A DNA stretch of 64,000 bases from an uncultured Bacteroidales bacterium (GTDB lineage: Bacteria > Bacteroidota > Bacteroidia > Bacteroidales > Paludibacteraceae). The stretch spans positions 62,001 to 126,000 of the forward strand of contig CAIWCC010000099.1 of assembly GCA_903911085.1 (NCBI GenBank). Reading direction: 5' to 3'. The notes under the pieces are model-generated. The model saw only the letters and a program-made list of their open reading frames with translations, did not search any database and was not told the DNA's origin. Positions 46,147 through 55,016 of this stretch are shown here, one piece after another (within the stretch, counting starts at the first letter, position 1; every line of letters starts with the position of its first letter). Both the position numbers and the translations under genes were made by a program.

Positions 46147-48021
46147 TTACCATCCCGGATTTTGAGTTAATCCGTAGTCTTTATAAATTTCGGTCACTGG
46201 AAAAGCTGCTAAATACCATTTTGGATCGAAATTGTTGGTACCATCATCGCTGTCTTGCCATGCTCGTTTAAATAAATTAAATTTCTTATAAGAATATCTG
46301 TTAGGCACCACAACACCGTTTTTAGTGACTCTGCTAATTCTTACTCCATATAATCTTTTTCTAAAATCGGCTTCCCTTTTCCAACGAACCAAATCGAACC
46401 AACGGACATCTTCTAACCCAAATTCACAAGATCTTTCATTTAATACGACTTCTAAAAAGTTTTCTTTAGTCCATATTTTGCCTGGATTTGACTCTTTCAA
46501 TCCTTTTAAATTTACTCTTGAGCGAACCTGATCTATCCACGTAAACGCCTCTTCGGTTCTATTTGCCTGACTTAATGCTTCGGCATAACTTAAATAAATT
46601 TCGGAAAGTCGCAAATATGGCCATTGTGCAGGTGCTCCTAGCGAAGTAGCTGTGCTTTTGTCCATAATAAACTTATATACACCCATACCTGATGCTGCTG
46701 AACCGGCTTCCAATGAATTACCGCGTTCACGACCTCCCATCCACAATTCGGCTTTACGGCCTTGATAATCACTGTTATTCACAACACACGTTTCATACAT
46801 TCGAGGATCTCTATTTGCAAATGGATCAAAAAAAGTGGTATCTCCTGGTCCATTAATTTTTGCGATACACAATGTGTCTTTATCCCAAATAGTTTTGTCG
46901 AAAGCAGTTCCATCGGACATTGAAAACAAATCGCAATAATTCATTGTAGGTACTGCAGCTCCATAACTTCCTAGTGACTGCAAGCAATAATAATTTGCAT
47001 CCCAGTAATTTGTAGGTATTAAATAGCGGATTCGAGTTGAAATCAACATTTCGCTATTCCCACGTGTAAAATATGATTGTTTGAATGCAGTCCTTGGATC
47101 GCCTGTAACCAAGCTATATCCACCATTTGGATCTTGAGAATTTAACAAAAAGAACTTTTCACATGCAGTAACTACATCATTCCACATATTGGGATTTTTG
47201 CTACCAAACCAAACTTGTCTTTTGTCAATCGATTCATAACTTTTTGAAGTATAATAAGGTACATCATCATTGAACAATGGACTTGCAGCAAACAATAACA
47301 TTCTTATTTTTAAACCTAAAGCAGCTCCGCCTGTAAAACGACCGTCCCATTTTGCTACATCTTCTTTGGGTAAAGTCCAAGGTAGTACATTCAGTGCTGA
47401 ATCACATTGATTTATTATGAAATCGAGCGTTTCTTTGGCTGTGGAACGCGGTAATGACATATCGTCTGTGGCTTTGAACGATCTGTAAAGCAATGGTAAT
47501 CCTCCAAAATGTCTAAACATATCCGCGTAATGGCAAGCAATAATCATTCTGGCTTCACCTTTCAATCGTGCTTTTAAGGCATCATCCATATCAGGAACCC
47601 TGTCCACATTTTCGATAAAAATCCAGCCTTTTCGAATGCCTTCCCAACTTCCTTCCAAATTATAATTATAAGCTGTTGAACCATTCTCTTCGGTGGCATT
47701 GTATTTCCCATTATAATAAATTCTATTCAAGTTATCCCACGTAAGGTAACTTTGAAAATTATCGGTAAGTGATTCAGGTAAACCCATGTTCATTTTGTTA
47801 CCTCTAGCACTCCAATCCCAATTAAGCCCATAAAACAATGTAGAATAACCATTCCAAAGAAACCGTTGTGCAAAATCGGATTTTGAAAACACTGTGTCAA
47901 TGGTAATATCTTCTCCTGGCAATTTGTCAAGAAATTTGTTTCCGAGCAGTAATTCATCTGTACATGAAGCTACCGTCACCAAAAGCAAAAAACCTAATAT
48001 TAAGTTATTTATTTTTTTCAT
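46147..48021 (-). CDS. SusD-like glycan-binding lipoprotein
   Basis: 624 residues with lipobox TVASC (near residue 20). Motifs: EGSWEGIRKGWIFIENVDRV, ARMIIACHYADMFRHFGGLP, YLRLSEIYLSYAEALSQAN, LNERSCEFGLEDVRWFDLVRWK. It ends in LTQNPGW. Partner of the SusC at 48040-51123 (18 bp apart). Paralogue of the SusD at 9275-11101. Confidence 0.95.
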   Translation of the reverse strand: MKKINNLILGFLLLVTVASCTDELLLGNKFLDKLPGEDITIDTVFSKSDFAQRFLWNGYSTLFYGLNWDWSARGNKMNMGLPESLTDNFQSYLTWDNLNRIYYNGKYNATEENGSTAYNYNLEGSWEGIRKGWIFIENVDRVPDMDDALKARLKGEARMIIACHYADMFRHFGGLPLLYRSFKATDDMSLPRSTAKETLDFIINQCDSALNVLPWTLPKEDVAKWDGRFTGGAALGLKIRMLLFAASPLFNDDVPYYTSKSYESIDKRQVWFGSKNPNMWNDVVTACEKFFLLNSQDPNGGYSLVTGDPRTAFKQSYFTRGNSEMLISTRIRYLIPTNYWDANYYCLQSLGSYGAAVPTMNYCDLFSMSDGTAFDKTIWDKDTLCIAKINGPGDTTFFDPFANRDPRMYETCVVNNSDYQGRKAELWMGGRERGNSLEAGSAASGMGVYKFIMDKSTATSLGAPAQWPYLRLSEIYLSYAEALSQANRTEEAFTWIDQVRSRVNLKGLKESNPGKIWTKENFLEVVLNERSCEFGLEDVRWFDLVRWKREADFRKRLYGVRISRVTKNGVVVPNRYSYKKFNLFKRAWQDSDDGTNNFDPKWYLAAFPVTEIYKDYGLTQNPGW

Positions 48022-48039
48022 ATCAATTTATTTTGTGGA

Positions 48040-51000
48040 TTAAAACGAAATATTAACACCTGCATTCATAATTCTCAAAGTAGGATAAGTCGGACGACTA
48101 CTAGTTTGAGTTTCTGGATCAGCAAATTTCAAGTAATCGAATGTAAGCAAGTTGTATGCATTTGCAAAAATCCGAAACTGGGACATTCCTAACTGCTTCA
48201 TAAATGGAAATTTAATTGACTGTGAAATTTCAATTGTTTTTAATCGGAAATAACTTGCATCTTTCAACCATAAATCCGAATTTGTACCATAGTTGTTCGC
48301 TTTTGAGTCGAACGAAGGCCGTGGTAAAGTAGCAGTTGATGCAGTTTCTGGCGTCCACCTATTATCGTATTGCATTTGCATCAACGATCGGTTATTTGTA
48401 TCGCCCAAAGGAGTTCTGAATGTTTCTTCAAGTAAGCGTGAAGTCATAGTAGCTCCAACCCATAACATGCTGAATGAAAAACCTTTGTAGTTGAATCCAA
48501 GTGTTATTCCACCATTTAACGAAGGATAGTTTGGTTTTCCAATGGCAGTGTCATCATTACCATCAATTATACCGTCATCGTTTAAATCACGATAAACGCA
48601 ATCGCCGGGTTTTAATGTGCCTGGATGTTTTGCAATTGCTTTGCCATTATCGGTCATTCCATCGTAATAAAAACCAATAAATTCTTTTCCGAAATTTTGC
48701 CCAACTTGTTTTCCTGTTCTCCATTGATATTCATACGGAGATAAGACTTCATCTTGATACACAATATTGTTTTTTGTATAAGATAAATTTAGATTAATAA
48801 AATAATCAAATTTGTTGATTTTATCTCTCCATTTGAGTGTGATTTCCGATCCATCATTGTTCACCTGACCCAAATTCAACACAGGAAGACTCATTGCATG
48901 GTAGGCAGGGTCTGAATTGCGACTAGCCAAAATTCCAACCCGATGTTCGAAAAATACATCTAAATTGATTGCAAGCCTGTTTTTTAAGAATGAGACATCA
49001 AGTCCATAATTTTGCTTATAGGACGTTTCCCATGTTATAATTGGATTGCCAATTTTTCCTTCGGCCATTCCGGCTAAATTTGATGTTACATTCACACCAA
49101 AATTATAACCTGTAGATCCCACATAACTATCTGGTAAGTATAAAAATCGGTAACTACCTATAGCTCTATCGTTTCCTACCACACCATAAGAAACTCTCAG
49201 TTTTAATAAGTCAATAAATTTCTGATTTTTCATGAATTTTTCTTCAGAAAGTATCCAACCACCAGACACTGATGGGAAAAGACCAAAGCGTAATTTCGGA
49301 TCGTTCGGAAAGTTTTCTGAACCATTATATCCCATGTTTACATCTAGCATGTATCGAGTTTTATAATCGTAAGTCAACCGGCCAACTAATCCTACATAAC
49401 CAGTTGGAATTTCGGTGTACGATGCTGGATAATAGCTTCTTGACTGATTGTACAAAAGCAGTCCAGTGAAATGATGATTTCCAAAATTTCGGGCATAATC
49501 TAAACTTGCTTCAGTGTACCAGTTTCGCGATTTCGAAAAACTTTCGCCATATCCCAATACTCCTTCATCGCCGTTTTTTACATATACTACATCATTCATT
49601 TCGGATAAAGGCACATTTTTTAGCCAAGTTATATCCTTTTTTAACCATGGAGTATAACTTTCAATAGAGGTTGATCTTTGTTTGGCGTGATTATAAATAC
49701 TATTGTATGCGCCTTTAATTCTCAAAGAAAGTCCCTTGGTTACAAAGTCCAATTTTTGTTTCAGTTCAACGTCGATATTCAAATCATTACGTGTTGTATT
49801 ATCAAATCCTTTGCCATAGTAAGAGCTAAGCCCATCGTTTCCCGACAAGGGATTGTATAAACTATTATTTGTAATCCACCTTCCATCTACAATACCTGCG
49901 CCCAAAAGTGGTGTAGCCCAATAAATATAACGGAACAATTGTGTTTGGTCATCTACACGCGGTTGATTACGTTCTTCAAGACGACCACCCAAATTAATTT
50001 TCATCGTAGTAGTGGTAGAAAAGTCAATGTCCAAATTGGTACGATAATTATATCTTTTAAAGTAATAGTTACCATTATACCGTTCGTCGTAATTTTTGAA
50101 CAAACCATCTTGACTTAATGATCCAAGTGACGTAAAATAACGTACTCGTTTTGTACCACCCGAAATATTTATATTGGTTTGACTTTGTGGTGCTGTAGCT
50201 TTAAAAAGCATTTTCATCCAATCTACATCAGGATATAGTAATGGATTGCTGCCAGTGCGGTATGCTTCTCTGGCATCATTTGTAAATACTGGACTTTTTC
50301 CATCGTTTTTTAGAGATTCCTCATAAAAGTTAACCCATTCGTTTGCATTGGCCTGATCTACCATGCGTGTAGGCTCTTGTGTGCCGTAAGAACTTGTTAT
50401 ACTAACTTTGGCTTTCCCTTCAGAACCTCTTCTTGTAGTTACTAAAATTACACCATTAGCTCCTCTTACACCAAAAACGGCTGTGGCTGATGCATCTTTT
50501 AATACGCTCACACTTTCAATTTCATTTGGATCCAGATTGAAAAAACTTCTTTCTACTCCATCTACCAAAATTAATGGTGTAGAGTTGGCGGTGCTTAATG
50601 AGCCAATACCACGAACGTAAATTTCGGGATTATCTGCTCCTGGCTGACCAGAATACTGAATGGATGACACACCACTCAAATTTCCGGCTAAGATATTGCC
50701 CACATTTGGTGATGGTGATTTGAGCAAATCGGCTGTGCCTATCGATACTACAGCGCCTGTCATTGTCACTTTTTTCTTCTGACCATAACCGATAACTTGT
50801 ACTTCCGACAAATTTTGCACATCTTCTTGTAGCTCGATACTAACAATTTGCTGACCTTTGAGCTTCACTTCTTTTGGTACATAACCTAAGTAAGTAATTA
50901 AAAGGACTGAGCCTTCTTTGTTGGGTTTAATAATGAAATTTCCATCAACATTGGTAAGAGTTCCAATTGTTGTTCCCTTCAATACAACATTTACCCCAAC

Positions 51001-51123
51001 TAAAGGAGTGCCAGATGTATCTACAACTTTTCCTTTTATACTTTGAAGATCCTGTGCTATTACAGACATCGAAAAAAAGATAGTTAGAAAACTTGTGATT
51101 AAGTAATAAGTTTTACATTTCAT
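48040..51123 (-). CDS. SusC-like TonB-dependent outer-membrane transporter, first gene of unit 4
   Basis: 1027 residues. Signal peptide (1-24, ending VIAQ), CarboxypepD_reg-like domain (about 28-98: IKGKVVDTSGTPLVGVNVVL), LSEVQVIGYG junction, plug with YVRGIGSLSTANSTPLILVD and VSVLKDASATAVFGVRGANG, and barrel ending in NAGVNISF. Canonical SusC. Paralogous to the gene at 11121-14318. Expressed from operator copy C with a 141-base leader; heads the longest predicted transcript of the regulon. Confidence 0.96.
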   Translation of the reverse strand: MKCKTYYLITSFLTIFFSMSVIAQDLQSIKGKVVDTSGTPLVGVNVVLKGTTIGTLTNVDGNFIIKPNKEGSVLLITYLGYVPKEVKLKGQQIVSIELQEDVQNLSEVQVIGYGQKKKVTMTGAVVSIGTADLLKSPSPNVGNILAGNLSGVSSIQYSGQPGADNPEIYVRGIGSLSTANSTPLILVDGVERSFFNLDPNEIESVSVLKDASATAVFGVRGANGVILVTTRRGSEGKAKVSITSSYGTQEPTRMVDQANANEWVNFYEESLKNDGKSPVFTNDAREAYRTGSNPLLYPDVDWMKMLFKATAPQSQTNINISGGTKRVRYFTSLGSLSQDGLFKNYDERYNGNYYFKRYNYRTNLDIDFSTTTTMKINLGGRLEERNQPRVDDQTQLFRYIYWATPLLGAGIVDGRWITNNSLYNPLSGNDGLSSYYGKGFDNTTRNDLNIDVELKQKLDFVTKGLSLRIKGAYNSIYNHAKQRSTSIESYTPWLKKDITWLKNVPLSEMNDVVYVKNGDEGVLGYGESFSKSRNWYTEASLDYARNFGNHHFTGLLLYNQSRSYYPASYTEIPTGYVGLVGRLTYDYKTRYMLDVNMGYNGSENFPNDPKLRFGLFPSVSGGWILSEEKFMKNQKFIDLLKLRVSYGVVGNDRAIGSYRFLYLPDSYVGSTGYNFGVNVTSNLAGMAEGKIGNPIITWETSYKQNYGLDVSFLKNRLAINLDVFFEHRVGILASRNSDPAYHAMSLPVLNLGQVNNDGSEITLKWRDKINKFDYFINLNLSYTKNNIVYQDEVLSPYEYQWRTGKQVGQNFGKEFIGFYYDGMTDNGKAIAKHPGTLKPGDCVYRDLNDDGIIDGNDDTAIGKPNYPSLNGGITLGFNYKGFSFSMLWVGATMTSRLLEETFRTPLGDTNNRSLMQMQYDNRWTPETASTATLPRPSFDSKANNYGTNSDLWLKDASYFRLKTIEISQSIKFPFMKQLGMSQFRIFANAYNLLTFDYLKFADPETQTSSRPTYPTLRIMNAGVNISF

Positions 51124-51522
51124 AAGCTATACAAATTGATGTTTGTGATTATCGTTTAATATTTGATATAAGAATTCTGATTTCTATATTTATCAATATG
51201 TGGTGAAATTAAGGAAAGTGTTGTGTTTTCATTTTTTTTAAGTTTGAATTAAAATTTCTGTTTGCAAAAATAGACTTTAGAATAAGAAATAAAGTCAAAT
51301 ATATATCCAAAAACGTTTAATTTAGGTTCAACCAGATAATAGTTATGTAACTCTGGAATTTCTTTAATTGTTTATCCAAACAATTTCTCATAGAGCACGA
51401 TTCCAAGTAGGACTGTTTGAATCAATCACATGTGTATTATCAAGCGTACTACTATTCTCAATATCAGGGTATTGATTGTTTTAAACCGATTGTAATCTAT
51501 AGCTATATAAACCTTTTTTGAT
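51124..51522. other. Intergenic region with shared operator C
   Basis: 399 bp without a gene. It contains the 141-base leader of the SusC gene and operator copy C. The remaining 190 bp towards the GH29 stop are AT-rich with no clear terminator. Confidence 0.6.
51265..51332 (-). promoter_or_regulatory. Shared operator/promoter, copy C (SusC/D unit)
   Basis: Minus strand: -7 box TATTTTTG at 51272-51265; 35 bp upstream the half-site TTTGGA (C at 51308); 21 bp further TTGAA (C at 51329). Leader of 141 bases. Confidence 0.72.
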
Positions 51523-53019
51523 TTATTTAAAATCGATGATGTTTATTTCATAAATAGAAGGTGGGGCAGACGCCTGAGTTACTTTTAGTCGCACTTTAGA
51601 TGTTTGATAATAAATGGGGAACCGTATAACTTTACAATCTCCTAACGGACGATTATCGGTATAAATAGTTTGCCAACATTCGTTTTTCCAAATATCAATA
51701 TTGTACGATTGAATGCGATTAAATCTATAATTCGAAAAAATATCATTGGCAATTGTTGACTTTTTGACGTCTTGGTATTCGAAGATGGTAATTTTATTAA
51801 ATCGATCTTTATTATTCAAATCAATAATTAATTCGGGTAATGTGTCAGAAGCTGCCCAACGTGTTTCCATTCCACCATCTACTGCAAGTTGCGACCCAAA
51901 TTGCGACTGTTTATTCTCAAGCACAGAACTTGTAGAAGTTTTGGCTTTCAATGAAATAAACCGTCCATTTTTAGGAAGTGGTTTATCTTTTTTAATCCCT
52001 AGTCGTTGTCCCAAAGCAATTACAGCATTTGCCTCATTTTCTCTTATTCTACCAGTATTGTCAGGTGGAACATTGATAACCAACATGTTGTCATTGTCGG
52101 TGCACCAATAAAAAAGTTCGTCAAGTTCGTCGGATTCTCGTACCAAACGTGGAACTGATTTTTGAAACCAAGTCCACTCACGGCTCAGGCATAAGGTGTG
52201 TTCGTAGGGCAAATAGTACGATTTTCCATTATGCAAATACTGTTTTTTGTCGAATTTATTAGCAATTTTAGGATCCCAAAGTCGGAAGTCGCTTGGAAAA
52301 TATTGGAAAAAATATTTATTATCTACTGTCATGGAATCAGGATGTGTAAAATTGCGTTTCCCTTCAGCATTTACAATAGTATGATTTACCGAAACGGCAC
52401 AATTTGGTTGAAGTTTTTTTACCAAACTATAAACTTGGTCTATTCCCCATTCTCCAGGTTTGCGTTTCCAACCACCATCGAGCCACAATTCACAGACTGG
52501 ACCGTAATTAGTAAAAAGTTCGGTCAATTGATTCTGCATAAACTGAATATATTTTTGTGGATCTTTGTCATTAAAAGTAGGTTCGTGCCTGTCCCACAAC
52601 GAATAATAAACAGCAAACTCCAATCCATATTTTTTGCATGCTTTTGAAACTTCGGCCACAATGTCTGTTTTGACTTTTGTAGACGCTACATCATAATCGG
52701 TATATTTGCTATTCCACAAGCAAAAGCCGTCGTGATGTTTGGTTGTAAGTAAAACATACCGAAACCCAGCATCGCGTGCCACTCGCACCCATTGGTCGCA
52801 GTCTAATTTAGTAGGATTGTATTTGTCAACCGAAATTGTTCCATCAGACCATTCATCGCCCGAAAAAGTATTGATACCAAAATGCATAAACATCCCATAA
52901 GCACGCTTTATTTGTAGCTGCTGCGTTTTATTAGGTATATTGGAAGGCGAAATTTGCTGAGCAAAAGCCATATCTATTGAAGAAAAGAAAAGGACTAAAA
53001 AAATGGCTGTAAGTTTCAT
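51523..53019 (-). CDS. GH29 alpha-L-fucosidase-family enzyme with C-terminal discoidin-like domain
   Basis: 498 residues with a signal peptide (1-20, ending AFAQ). GH29 barrel (about 30-350): YGMFMHFGINTFSG, TTKHHDGFCLW (92-102), nucleophile Asp181 in ELWLDGGW. The C-terminal part (about 365-498) is a discoidin/F5-8C-like domain (QLAVDGGMETRWAAS). GH29 includes alpha-L-fucosidases and, in marine bacteria, enzymes on related deoxy-hexoses or L-galactose. Likely a single-gene unit with its own operator, whose leader is unusually short (49 bases). Predicted to remove terminal alpha-fucosyl (or alpha-L-galactosyl) groups in the periplasm. Confidence 0.9.
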   Translation of the reverse strand: MKLTAIFLVLFFSSIDMAFAQQISPSNIPNKTQQLQIKRAYGMFMHFGINTFSGDEWSDGTISVDKYNPTKLDCDQWVRVARDAGFRYVLLTTKHHDGFCLWNSKYTDYDVASTKVKTDIVAEVSKACKKYGLEFAVYYSLWDRHEPTFNDKDPQKYIQFMQNQLTELFTNYGPVCELWLDGGWKRKPGEWGIDQVYSLVKKLQPNCAVSVNHTIVNAEGKRNFTHPDSMTVDNKYFFQYFPSDFRLWDPKIANKFDKKQYLHNGKSYYLPYEHTLCLSREWTWFQKSVPRLVRESDELDELFYWCTDNDNMLVINVPPDNTGRIRENEANAVIALGQRLGIKKDKPLPKNGRFISLKAKTSTSSVLENKQSQFGSQLAVDGGMETRWAASDTLPELIIDLNNKDRFNKITIFEYQDVKKSTIANDIFSNYRFNRIQSYNIDIWKNECWQTIYTDNRPLGDCKVIRFPIYYQTSKVRLKVTQASAPPSIYEINIIDFK

Positions 53020-53068
53020 ATAAATTGATTTTTTTCTTTAAATATTCTATTATGGGGAAAATATAGAG

Positions 53069-53136
53069 CAAAAGTAATTCAACATGCAAATACAGAGGTA
53101 GACATATTATTCAAAAAGGAATGGAGATTGACCAAA
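53069..53136 (-). promoter_or_regulatory. Shared operator/promoter, copy D (GH29)
   Basis: Minus strand: -7 box TACTTTTG at 53076-53069; 35 bp upstream the half-site TTTGAA (C at 53112); 21 bp further TTGGT (C at 53133). Leader of 49 bases. Confidence 0.7.
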
Positions 53137-53158
53137 TAACTGAATGATAAAATATATA

Positions 53159-53401
53159 AAGGATGACTGATAAACATTTTATATAATTGCTGTAAGTCTA
53201 TATACAGCAAGACTTGCTATAATGTCGCCCCGAATGGGCTTAGGTTTTGTGGTTTGAATTTTTTCTACCATAATTTCGCTGCGATGCAGCTAAATATTTA
53301 GTCACATCGGGACGAAATTATGGTAGTCAATAAGTTACAAGTTTTACCAGAGCTCCTTAGGAGCGACACTATTTTTTCTTTTGTTTTTACCAGACAACAA
53401 T
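53159..53401 (-). repeat. MITE-like hairpin-rich element, copy 3 (inverted)
   Basis: 243 bp, nearly the reverse complement of copy 2 along its full length. The right end TTTACCAGACAACAAT is intact; the left end is worn (AGGATGACTGATAAA in place of ATTGTTGTCCGGTAAA). No ORF. Together with copy 2 it forms a 29-kb-separated inverted pair. Confidence 0.82.
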
Positions 53402-53524
53402 AATTTTAATTATTTCAATGCTCCTAATATTTAATGGAATGTCAATTTTGATAAGTCGTTTTTCTTGAGTAGAATTTGGATTTGTAAATGACTGATTATC
53501 AAGTTTGATACTGTAGCTAATAAA

Positions 53525-54700
53525 TTATTTTCTGAAGTCTTTTATTCTGTGAAAAGTGATCATGTTTGCATTGTGTTGATTATCAGCACCACCCATACCG
53601 TCGTCGTAGGCAGTTCGTGAAAGTGCAATAATATCATTTCCATCAAACTGCCAATCGAGGTACTGAAACCCATGATAAGCTACATCTTTGTGTTGCAATA
53701 CAATACGATGTATGTTCCAGTTCCGCAAATCTGATGACCAGCTCAATGCCTGTGTGTTTCGTGTACGTTCCGCATTTCCTCCCTTAAACTCGTCTGGCAC
53801 ATAATTGCTTAGCATCCAATACTTTTTAGATGTCTTATCGTAACGAATTGTGAATTTTTTGCAACCGCCAGGAAGGTTTATAAAGTCCTTTTCAGGATTG
53901 AATGAAGCGGTTTTTCCATCGTCAGAAATGTGTACCAGAGCTGCTTTTTCGCCATCCTTTTCACGGTAATCCACCCGTAAGACATTGACAATTTTACCAT
54001 CGGGCGATACCACAGCATTACCTTCGAGCCATCCGCCAAATTTCCCGTTCAAATAAGTTGAATCGTATGGCAGACGGGTTGAGAATGTCCAATTGGATGA
54101 TTTTAATAAGTCAGCATTTATTGGTGCAGAAAGCATGAATGTACGAAACATTTTACCCCAAACATGATTTGCTCGGCTACAATCTTCCATAGCTCTCCAA
54201 ATTCTGCCGTTGTGAACAACTACGGGAACAGGTCCACAGTGAAATGGTTCGTCTATTGCCAACAATCCATTATTAGTATCGGTAGGTTCTGTCCAAGTTA
54301 ATCCACCATCATCTGATTTGCGAATCGAAATATTTCCTTCACTTTTAGTAGTTCCAATGATATATAGCTTTCTATTCAATACAAATAGATTAGACCAATA
54401 CTGATGATTTAAGTTGGCTATATGCTTCCATGTTTTGCCTTTGTTTTTTGAGATGTGAATTTTGGTCATCGGCTCTAGCTTTTTAGCCACCGAAACACCA
54501 AATATATCATGAGAAGCTACATAATTGCCATTAGGAAGTATACAAATACTGGGTGAACCTAAAAAAATGTTACTAATTTTGGGAGAATGTGCCAAAACAA
54601 TTCCACCTGTTTCGGTATGAAATCTTTTAAAGTCGGGTTGAGCATTTGTTAATGTAATTTGCAAGCAAAGAAATGTCAAGATGATAAAAGTATTTCTCAT
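53525..54700 (-). CDS. Sialidase-fold beta-propeller enzyme, GH145-like
   Basis: 391 residues from ATG 54698-54700 (MRNTFIIL), which gives a clean signal peptide. An ATG at 54724 adds 8 residues. Asp-box motifs are at 84-91 (SKNKGKTW) and 129-136 (SDDGGLTW). The arginine triad and FRIP motif of true sialidases are not evident. LGSPSICILPNGNYVASHDIFG (48-68) resembles, from memory, the N-terminal blade of GH145/PL42-type rhamnose-glucuronate enzymes, where a histidine (here His64) acts. Those enzymes remove rhamnose caps from arabinogalactan. The assignment is tentative; a sequence-profile search is decisive. It follows the GH43 gene, with a MITE-like element between. Confidence 0.6.
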   Translation of the reverse strand: MRNTFIILTFLCLQITLTNAQPDFKRFHTETGGIVLAHSPKISNIFLGSPSICILPNGNYVASHDIFGVSVAKKLEPMTKIHISKNKGKTWKHIANLNHQYWSNLFVLNRKLYIIGTTKSEGNISIRKSDDGGLTWTEPTDTNNGLLAIDEPFHCGPVPVVVHNGRIWRAMEDCSRANHVWGKMFRTFMLSAPINADLLKSSNWTFSTRLPYDSTYLNGKFGGWLEGNAVVSPDGKIVNVLRVDYREKDGEKAALVHISDDGKTASFNPEKDFINLPGGCKKFTIRYDKTSKKYWMLSNYVPDEFKGGNAERTRNTQALSWSSDLRNWNIHRIVLQHKDVAYHGFQYLDWQFDGNDIIALSRTAYDDGMGGADNQHNANMITFHRIKDFRK

Positions 54701-54732
54701 TAGTATTCTATTTTGATTAATCAAATGTGAAT

Positions 54733-54927
54733 ATTGATGTCCGATAAAAAGAGAATATAAAATAATGTCGCCCCGATTTAAATTGCTAACAATTTTAATT
54801 CATTGACTACCATAATATCGCTTCTCCGAAGATATTTATAAAAAGCCCCATTCGGAGCGAAATTATCTCAAAGCATTATTGGAAGCGGTTTTTCTGAGGT
54901 AAAATAAAAAGTTTATCGGACAACAAT
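54733..54927 (+). repeat. MITE-like hairpin-rich element, copy 4 (internally deleted)
   Basis: 195 bp with ends ATTGATGTCCGATAAA and TTTATCGGACAACAAT. It matches copy 1 on both sides but lacks about 50 bp of the centre. Where copy 1 has a hairpin, an ATTATGGTAG arm and a GCCCC hairpin, this copy goes straight to the final CGGAGCGAAATTATCTC. The deletion joins similar short sequences (AAAAAGTCCC / TAAGCCCC), suggesting slippage. It lies inside the predicted unit of GH43 and the propeller gene. Confidence 0.78.
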
Positions 54928-55016
54928 ATAAATTAAATTTTTTTATCGATGACTTTTGCTAAGCTTATTAAGTTGTCAAATGCCTTTTTTCGACAAGTAT
55001 CAAACTTTCTAATTTT

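Larger units (their letters stand above)
53020..53524. other. Intergenic region: operator D and MITE-like copy 3
   Basis: 505 bp without a gene. Holds the 49-base leader of GH29, operator copy D (53069-53136), the inverted MITE-like copy (53159-53401) and about 120 bp of unassigned AT-rich DNA next to the stop of the propeller gene. Confidence 0.65.

Noticed and set aside
53525..54700. Annotation as exo-alpha-sialidase
   Set aside because: Asp boxes alone are not specific. The FRIP motif and arginine triad are not evident, and no sialic-acid catabolic genes are near.
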